Below are positions 56,703 through 64,000 of a stretch of DNA of 64,000 bases, in pieces (position 1 is the stretch's first letter; the number at the start of each line of letters is the position of its first letter). The position numbers and the translations under genes are program-made. Origin of the DNA: Henricia sp. BOLD:AAB3569. Taxonomy: Eukaryota > Echinodermata > Asteroidea > Spinulosida > Echinasteridae. The notes under the pieces were generated by a model. It saw only the letters and a list, made by a program, of their open reading frames with translations, had not been told where the DNA came from and made no database searches. The stretch is from positions 2,170,001 to 2,234,000 of the forward strand of contig JBBELK010000024.1 in NCBI GenBank assembly GCA_037783545.1. Reading direction: 5' to 3'.

Positions 56703-57789
56703 TTGCTGTAACCGAACATACGAACCGAACGGGATTTTACCGAACTTGGCACTTCCGAACCAAACCGGACCGAACAAAACATTTCACTCAGTTCGGCTGT
56801 TCGGGAGTGTTTCACTTTGAATTTGACATCTTACGTATTTTAACTGTAAATGTGAAAGGCAGCTGGCTTCCTGAATGTCAAAAACCCACTCGAAATGACT
56901 TCTTATGTATGCAAAAGTGCTTCGTGTTTAACTGTCGAACGTCATGCACTGTACAAAGCAATTCTTGTGCCGAATCAGATCCGACATTTTAAGCCCGCAG
57001 AGCTGGCGCTTACTGTACCGACATGCATGACTCCGTACCGACATGACTTCACAAGCGTTATCTACACGGACGTCGCTCGATCGGTGCCGATCAATTATTG
57101 TATTGGCTCCATCGCCGCAAAGTGCCAAAGCCATAGAGTTACCGCGCAGTATGCATCTGCACGATGTGCTGATAATAACTGTCGATTGATCGGAACGGTT
57201 TGATTGAAAAAGTCCTCTAGCGGCGTGGCATACATTTTGCATTGTGAAAATGGCGTATCGGGACAGAATTGTCTTGGACAGAATTTTTCGCACAACATTG
57301 TGAAAAACATTTTGAGTGAAATCAATAAGCCCTCTTACAGAAACACAGCGATACTTGCGGGTACTACAAACAATCGTCAGAAAATAAACGCCAAAGGCTA
57401 GGAAACAATACCATCCCACGCAGTCTCACAATAGTTTGCACGAGGTACAAATCACAAAATGCATGCACACCGCAAGTTCCGACACTAGTGCCGCGCTCCA
57501 GCCGCGGATTCCGTTCAGTTTCCCGGGTCAATTTCAATTTCATCCCACCAAAGCCATATCTTGTTCATTACGACAAATGAATCGTGTAAAAGAGCGGGTT
57601 TCAAGATAATACATGTACATATAGGCCCTAATTTATAAAGAAAGGTAGCTGCACGTGCGTGATCACTTTCAACCTGAACCCACATGGCCGACAATACTTG
57701 CCGAACCTGAACCGAACAAATGTTCTGGAATAAATTACCGAACTTTTGCCGAACTGAACCCGAACTTGCGGACTTCGTTACAGCATTGG
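56703..57789. mobile_element. hAT-like non-autonomous transposon, 9-bp flanking repeats
   Basis: Ends read ttgctgtaaccgaacat at the left and, inverted, ccaatgctgtaacgaag at the right. Both subterminal regions are crowded with 'ccgaac' and 'ttcgg' units. The element is flanked by ATTAGCATA at 56694-56702 and 57790-57798, consistent with an 8-bp hAT-type target duplication plus one chance base. The interior has open frames on both strands but none resembles a transposase. Confidence 0.8.
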
Positions 57790-59339
57790 ATTAGCATAAA
57801 TATTTGTTTGTTAGTGTGTAGACTTTGTTACATGAATTAAATTAATTTTTGAAACTGTAGCCGTGTCAACATTGGAATCATTTTGGTGAAACGAGATTGT
57901 CCAATGCAGACAGCCGGAAAAACATTCAAAATTGTAAGTGTTGACAGTCGATTGAAAGTTTGAAGCTCCGTCACTGTAATTTAACAGGGCGAACTGGGTC
58001 GCGAAGGAATTACATTGCTAGTTTTATATTGCTGGAAGGTCCTGTGTAGACGGGCATTGTAATGTAAAGCCACGATAGAACCATAGAGCAACACATTGTA
58101 ATCATGTCACGTCTGTGTGTACGTGAATGATGAGGTGACATGTTTTATCTAGGTTTTACATGACGAAGGGCATTACCACAACGAATTACCACAATGGAAT
58201 GTTAACAATGACTCGTGGTAACTTTATAAAAATTAGTCCAGCTGAGTGTGGATGCAGCTTGAGGACGTGTTTCTACTGAGCACGATTTCCATTTCAGAAA
58301 TGCTTCAGTAGAAAATCTTTAAGTGAGCAGTACTGTCTTTGGTAAATTAACACCAAATCCCGGAGGGTGTACGTAAAATTGTATTGATTTTAGAGGACAG
58401 AGGGAGCGTGATCAGATCTTTGCAAAAATGGATTTCATTCTAACCTAACAATCATATAAATACTTCCCCAAAATACTATCCCATATGGAAAGGTTTCACG
58501 GCAAAAGTCGCATAAAATCACTTGTGTGTGTAGGACACAACTGGACATATAAGGTCAAGGAAAAATACACAGTGTTCAGTTGGGACAGGACCCTTTTGGC
58601 ATGTGTGTACTGCTTTACGGCTAACAGAAAGGAGTTAAATGTAGAATAATAATGAAATCATGTAAACAACGCAGACGGACAACTGAATTAATAGAAATTT
58701 AACAGAATAATACAGCCCTAATACATCTATGTTTGGTATGTGTACGGAAATAGTATCGCTAACTAGGAATTGTGCATAAGTGTACATGTATATGGTGTGT
58801 GGGTCACGCTGTGTGTGTGAAAATGAGATCCCTGCGTACGGGAATGGCACAGCCCACGTTGTGTACCAAGCTTCTCGGATCACGACGAATACCATTGGAC
58901 TGGAAAACGGAGGGCTTCGTTGTTTCTTTTATTCCGACGACATTTTTCGACCAATCACAGCCATTTTTACATATATTATAGAAGGATATATATCCTGCAT
59001 GGATTCGCGGAAAACCTGCTTTCATAGAGTTATGTACTGGGAAGTTACGGCGCTGCAAAGTCGCCACAGTCGCATCGGTAACTTGACACCCCGATAGTTT
59101 TATACAGAAAAAAGGAACTCGGGGATGTCGCAAAAGCATTTTTAAAATGCTGGTCCCCGGAAACGAAATGTACGTCCAATGTCATTTAAATGTGGGAATG
59201 TTTTAGATAAATATACAATGATTAGAATTCCGAGCGACCCCGATTTCCGATGTCTTACTTTGACGAATTTTTGCCCCGATAGAACGTTTTCGACCCGTGT
59301 AGTTCCATGCGGTCGTGTTTCGCGTACATGTAGGGCAAA
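57790..59339. other. Unassigned sequence
   Basis: 'gtgtttctactgagcac' near 58268 matches the small MITE end seen at 31265. Overlapping frames on both strands at 58770-59140 lack splice support. Confidence 0.35.
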
Positions 59340-59572
59340 AGAAAACAGGAATTTTGCTGTCCCCAATTTGGTGTGGAAGCAAAAAGGTTGGTGTAATTAC
59401 TGCACTGCTTTGGAACCAGATAAAATAGTTTACAAAACATCAGTGTTTTTTTTTACTATAGCCTTGAAAATATACGGATTGAGAACGCGAAATTTCATAA
59501 TTGTGATAAGAAAAATATGACATGAGAAAAAAATGGGTGGGTAAAAAATATGATCTGGACGCGCTCCTTTAA
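59340..59572 (-). mobile_element. Repeat family D, copy 3 (inverted, truncated)
   Basis: Inverted family blocks: 'aaaaggttggtgtaattact', 'gcactgctttggaaccagat', 'aacgcgaaatttc' and the right terminus 'ctggacgcgctcctttaa'. Confidence 0.85.
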
Positions 59573-59960
59573 GAAATGGAAAGACATGGCATGACGAAGA
59601 CTACCAAACAAACACGCATTGAAACTGCCAATCAGTAATGTGTAGTTTGATCAATAAATGAATGTGGAAACAGCTGTGGGAAGGTTGCAGAGGGTACTTG
59701 CCTCTCATCAATTAAATTCCTTCGTTGTTTGTTTATTAATTTATTAATTAATTTTTCTGTTTTTGGCCACTATAAATCTGGAATATTTCATTGATGTCTT
59801 TTCCAGTCTTTGTTCATTCATTCAACAATTGTCATGAATGTGGCATGGAAATGGTTAGAATCTTGGTGGATGTTAGATATTTAATTTCCTGAAAACCTAC
59901 TGCAAAACCTGCAGATGATTAGCATTTTATATTGATTATTTTTCGTCTGCACATGATATT
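59573..59960. other. Spacer between family D copies
   Basis: AT-rich. Contains 'tttattaatttattaattaa' near 59730. Nothing else recognised. Confidence 0.4.
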
Positions 59961-60301
59961 TTAAGGAGTGTGACCAGATCACATTTTTGACCCACCAATT
60001 TTTCCCCATGGATATTGAGATTTTTATACCATATCAGTTGTCATATTTTTCTCATTACCATTCTAAAATTTCGCGTTCTCAATCTGTATATTTTTAACGA
60101 TACCGTTAAAAAACCATCGATGTTTTGTAAACTAATTTATCTGGTTCCATAAAGCAGCGTAGTAATTACACCAACTCGTTTGCTTCCACATCCAAATCGG
60201 AAATTGCAAATTTCTCGTTTTCTTCCCATGGATAGTATTTTGGGGAGATATTTTATATGATTCTTAAAACAAAATCCATTTTTCTGAACACGCTCCTTTA
60301 A
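59961..60301 (+). mobile_element. Repeat family D, copy 4 (full length)
   Basis: Left ttaaggagtgtgaccagatc and right 'cacgctcctttaa' give the terminal inverted repeats that define the family (TTAAAGGAGCGTG). All internal blocks are present. Confidence 0.88.
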
Positions 60302-60479
60302 ATGATCACATACTAATTTGCACTGATAGAAGAATTTCAAATTATCGTCTTTTGTGATGACTTTTGCAAATAAAAAGACGCGTGATGTAATACATGTGCA
60401 GTGGGTCTGTATCTGAATTAAGTCTACCAGTGGTATTTCCCATTATTATATCAACATATGTGCCAAATTCAAACTAATC

Positions 60480-60801
60480 CTAAAGGAACATCACCAGATC
60501 ACATTTTTGAGCTCCTTTTTTTTTTTCATGGATGTTGAGATTTTGATACCGTATCATGTGTCATATTTTTCTCATTACCATTCTAAAATTTCTTGCTCTC
60601 AATCCGTTCATTTCCAGGGATATCGTTAAAAATCCAGTGCAGTGATTACACCAACCTTTTTTTTGCTTCTACATTCAAATTAGGGATTGCAAATTTCCTG
60701 TTTTCTTCCCGTGAATAGTATTTTAGGGATGTATTTTATATGGTTGGTAGGTTAGAACAAAATCTAATTTTTAGAAAAAAATATTTGGTCACGCTTTTTT
60801 A
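60480..60801 (+). mobile_element. Repeat family D, copy 5
   Basis: Left ctaaaggaacatcaccagat and right 'ggtcacgcttttttaa'. Internal blocks match copy 4, with a deletion between 'gatatcgttaaaaa' and 'cagtgcagtgattac'. Confidence 0.85.
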
Positions 60802-61626
60802 ACAAAGCGCACTACTGACATAAACCTGTGCTAACATGGTCATGCAGTCCTGCTCCTGAATATTAATAAGGCCTGATAGGACACCTCCCACCCCCGCTGC
60901 ATGGTTTGGCCTAGTCCGTGCTGTGTGTAAACCTGTTTGTTTCCTTGCAGCAGTTTAACATACATACATCCCATACATGTATCAACAACTGTCACCTAAA
61001 CAGTATAATATACCTTTACATACCTGTTTTTTGCCTCACATGTATGTACTTTATTTGTGAAAAGGAAAGGTTTCAATTTATTAGTAATCTCAAGGAAGAT
61101 TTGTACAACAGGTAATTTTTACATGGTCAGTGCGGTATAAAGTGATATACATTGCCACAGTGTGTTAGGTGATGCCTACATCCCAAGCCGTTGCCATGCA
61201 ACTATAATTGGACACAATTAATGTGTGTTACTCGGTTGCTTAGCAACATATTTGATAGTTATATTTACATTCTGGAGTCAGGTAGCTGGGAAGATTCAAA
61301 TAAAATGTACAGTACCTAAATTTGATGCATTTAGCCAAACATTTTTTTAAAAATAAAGATTGCACATAGTGTGAAGTACATGTTTAAATATCTTGTCATT
61401 GACATTTAAAAATGGACAGGGCCTTGTGTAAGGCACAGGTATTCTCATACATTTGCCAACATATTCCAACATGTACACAAGTTTGGAAAAGGTGTGTAAA
61501 GGCCCGTTTACACTCGATAATTTCTGCAGAAACTCTTCGGGCGAGAGACTTTCACATGTAAGTTACAATAGTCTTTAGTTTCAGCGGCAAATTCGGCACT
61601 AAAAAGGCTGCTGTAACTAACTGAGC
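60802..61626. other. Unassigned sequence
   Basis: Apart from the weak exon candidate listed separately, no feature recognised. 'aaaggcccgtttacactcg' at 61499 may be a transposon end without a visible mate. Confidence 0.35.
61065..61111 (+). CDS. Weak candidate internal exon (ERFQFISNLKEDLYNR)
   Basis: A 47-nt segment between a 3' splice-like site (tttatttgtgaaaag) and a donor gtaattt at 61112 reads ERFQFISNLKEDLYN plus two bases. The acceptor has a poor pyrimidine tract. A phase-0 entry would fit the upstream exon series. Product not recognised. Confidence 0.2.
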
Positions 61627-61727
61627 TGTGAGTGTGGATCCATTAATGTGAGTGTGGATCCAATAATGTGAGTGTGGATCCAATAATGTGAGTGTGGATC
61701 CAATAATGTGAGTGTGGATCCATTAAT
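61627..61727 (+). repeat. 20-bp tandem repeat, five copies
   Basis: The unit tgtgagtgtggatccaataa is repeated five times. The first and last copies carry T for A in 'cca(a/t)taa'. Followed at about 61771-61845 by 'tcgaatatcgaatatcgaat'-type AT palindromes. Confidence 0.93.
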
Positions 61728-61865
61728 TTTATGGCAGACCTTTTTGTCAAAATCGTAGAAAATAAATCATGCATCGAATATCGAATATCGAATATTCGAT
61801 CAAAAATAAAGCCGATTTTTCGAATAGTAATTTATTCGAAAATTCACAGGCCTAATGATTAGTAA

Positions 61866-62166
61866 ACTGATAAAAGGGACGTTATTTCCACTCGTGATTA
61901 GAAGCTCATGCTGATAAAACTGCCCTTTAGAAATTTTTAAAAACTAGAAAAATCTATATGCATGGTTTTCGTTTTCAGTTGAATGGTAAAAAATCTTTTA
62001 GAAAACCACCTTCAGTTGTTAATTTCTTACAAAATACCATTTTGGACTGAAATAAAATCATGTGATGTTTGGCACCATTGTTATTAACACCTTTTAGTAA
62101 GGTTTTTCTTGTCAACACGTGAATTTTTTTTTAGATCATTGCAAATAAGTCACTCTACCTTTAAAG
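61866..62166 (-). mobile_element. Repeat family H, copy 4 (inverted)
   Basis: Inverted blocks 'ttgaatggtaaaaa', 'ttagaaaaccacctt', 'acaaaataccattttggact', 'accattgttattaacacctt' and 'gatcattgcaaataag' end in acctttaa. Confidence 0.78.
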
Positions 62167-62229
62167 CCAAGTGTATTTAGTTGACACTAATCCCAATAAA
62201 GGTGGATCAGACCTGGGTCCAATTTGTGG

Positions 62230-62598
62230 GGTACCATGGCCGAGCGGTTTAGGTCATTGACTCGCAATCATAGGTGAAAACTTGGGGTTGCAGGTTCGAA
62301 CCTCCCCACGGCTACGGTACCTGTGCCCTTAGGCAAGGCACTCGACCACACTTGCTCCATCCTTCGGAAGGGATGTAAAGCCGTTGGTCCAGTGTGTTAG
62401 GTAATGGAAACGCACTCTAAAGATCCCAGAGCATTCTTTCGTGAAGAGCAAGGGGGATCATCCCCGGTGTCTCTGGCCATTTCTAATTCTAATTCTTCAT
62501 GGGTTTCCTCACGCTTGCGAGTGACAGTGCAATGAGCACTATTGAGGAATCCTTGGTATGAATACCAGAAAGAAATAATAATAATAATAATAATAATT
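62230..62598 (+). mobile_element. tRNA-derived SINE, full-length copy with (AAT)n tail
   Basis: The head 'gtaccatggccgagcggttt' contains the A-box segment TGGCCGAGCGG, and the B box is GGTTCGAACCT at about 62292. A long variable arm points to a Ser/Leu-type tRNA ancestor. The body carries 'ggcaaggcactcgaccacac' and 'tccttcggaagggatgtaaa'. The 3' part 'ttcatgggtttcctcacgct' is identical to the minus-strand copy at 2386-2672, and it ends in (AAT)n at about 62575-62598. Confidence 0.9.
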
Positions 62599-63485
62599 TG
62601 CCTGCTTCAGTCCACCTTTTAGGCGAGATTGAACCCAGCAATTGTCAAATTGATATTTTGGGTCTTTGGGGAAAATATTGGCAGTCCTTGGCTGCTCTTT
62701 TTTTGCTTTATATGTGTTGTAGGTGAAGAAAATTGTTGTGGAAACTGGTACAGTCTGTCACAATTTCATTTTGAATTTTAATAAAATTATTATTTACTTT
62801 CACTGGTGTGTTCTTAAGCAAACAGGCAAAAAACCGAAGCTGTCACACTGTAAATCACTGGGTATTTTTACATCTTTACTTTATTTCAACGCTTGTTAAC
62901 CAAAGAAAAACCAATGCGATACACATTTATACACCATAGTCACACAAATTTTTGTTTTGGGTCGTGTGATAATTAATTATGGACGCTAAATTTATCTTAA
63001 TAGGCTGTAGAATGCGAGAGAATTGATTTTGCTGTGGGAGGTGTATAATAAATAAACATGAGTTTTGAACTGATTTTAAAGTTTAATTATTCTGGGTCTT
63101 GCAGCAATGCACTATATATGCGTACATATGGGCACTTGCTATTTTTAGTCTACATGTAGTCTGTTTGTCTTTACAACAACAGTATCAAGTGACATTTACA
63201 TGTCTGAACACAAACATGTACATCCATTTTTAATCCTTGGCTAAATGAATCTTTAATGGTCCCGAGGTCAACAAACTGACAAGATCCCTGGTTCACTGTT
63301 TTAGGAACCAGCCAATGGCATGGTCTGATCATTCATTTCCAGGGTCTCCAATCCTCTGCCATTCCATCAGTCTACCGTGCAGTGTAAATGACCTGTCCAC
63401 TTGTAGTTTGTTAATATTTGAATCTCCTTGTGGCGTGTACAATCAAGTGCAACTTACGACTGATGTTCAATTCCACCTAATGCGC

Positions 63486-63486
<1 letters not shown>
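62599..63486. other. Unassigned sequence
   Basis: AT-rich. No exon or repeat family recognised. Confidence 0.4.
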
Positions 63487-63524
<38 letters not shown>

Positions 63525-63539
63525 CCCCCCCCCCCCCCC
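63487..63539 (+). repeat. Poly-C tract (36 C, AA, 15 C)
   Basis: A homopolymer of 36 C, then AA, then 15 C. The Pro-rich frame across it is an artefact. Such tracts form i-motif/G-quadruplex structures and are prone to length errors in sequencing. Confidence 0.95.
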
Positions 63540-64000
63540 TACACAAAAAGCCCTGCCAGGCTGTATTTGCATTACATGTTTCTCAATGCGTTGATTAAAG
63601 TGGACATAACGATTCTCTTGGTTGACGGCTGAAGACCTTTTCCAGATTGTTACATATGTATGCCTGTAGACACACTATTGGCAGTGAGGGATTGCTTGCT
63701 TCAAATGAGGGGCTAACCCCCACCCCCCCTCCTTATAAATCATGCACCTGAAAGAAGTAAGCGCACTGCTTGCGCATAGAACTTAATCATGCAGTCGACT
63801 AGCCCGCACACCCTTGAGAGAAACGATACACACATTGTTTCTGAATTTGACGTTTAACGCAGTGTAGTTTTCCATCAAGTATTGATTTGTGCAGTTGTAC
63901 ATTTTTTCGGACGTAAATTCAATTAACTGTGCAGTTGAGCTTTGCAGCAGAACTAACTTCACGTATTGCGTGTTACATCAGTGAAAAGATTTTTCGCTTG
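63540..64000. other. Unassigned sequence to the window end
   Basis: Nothing recognised beyond a second short C-rich stretch near 63718-63731. Confidence 0.4.

Noticed and set aside
58780..59139. Overlapping frames of about 105-111 codons on both strands
   Set aside because: No donor or acceptor, no recognised domain. Mutually overlapping frames suggest chance.
62230..62320. Functional tRNA gene
   Set aside because: A and B boxes are present, but the acceptor and anticodon stems do not pair well and the sequence continues into a SINE body shared with other copies.
63315..63632. 105-codon frame with a proline run
   Set aside because: The run is the poly-C tract. No other coding signal.

Overview
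This window looks like eukaryotic (metazoan) nuclear DNA, not bacterial, phage or organellar sequence. It has no long open reading frames, no operons and an AT-rich, repeat-dense intron/intergenic texture. It carries tRNA-derived SINEs, many short inverted-repeat transposons (MITEs and foldbacks), perfect mini/microsatellites and very frequent ACATGTA palindromes. The MITE ending GGGGCCAATTTCATAAAGC and the ACATGTA abundance remind me of marine deuterostome invertebrates, especially echinoderms such as sea stars. That is an impression from memory, not a search result.

Gene content: no complete gene is visible. The most interesting coding signal is a series of short plus-strand exons. Each opens with an ATG (often in a fair start context), stays open, and ends at a consensus-like GTA 5' splice site. 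They lie at 9440-9517, 15366-15422 (which also has a good 3' splice site), 19273-19341, 37284-37325, 54591-54824 (or from 54795) and 56629-56685. All six end on a whole codon (phase 0), as expected of alternative first coding exons that feed one shared downstream exon beyond the right edge. A seventh, at 53124-53160, ends in phase 1 and may belong to another transcript. I do not recognise the protein. Weaker candidates are at 36498-36674 and 61065-61111.

Layout: 1-9.4 kb is repeat-rich flank with several MITEs and two strong inverted repeats (6149-6297 and 7526-8020). 9.4-20 kb carries three candidate exons, a hAT-type element with an exact 8-bp target duplication (12918-14016) that contains a nested element, an 8-copy 26-bp satellite and a CpG-rich foldback. 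20-36 kb is intron-like, with hairpin elements, a 12-copy 27-bp minisatellite and several three- to five-copy MITE families. 35.4-37.3 kb has a 790-bp CCCGGG-studded element followed by a promoter-like stretch and the exon at 37284. 38-48 kb is the densest zone of long hairpins (39010, 41321, 44115, 44810, 46292, 47524). 48-57 kb is sparser, with non-repetitive possibly regulatory DNA and three candidate exons. 57-64 kb is again repeat-dominated, ending in a SINE and a 53-bp C tract.

Taken together, the window is best read as the 5' part of a large gene with several promoters and alternative N-termini, with long introns filled by non-autonomous DNA transposons. The exon calls rest on splice-site and frame inspection only. 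The repeat calls rest on inverted-repeat and copy-to-copy matches seen in the window. Boundaries quoted for repeats are by eye and may be off by several bases.
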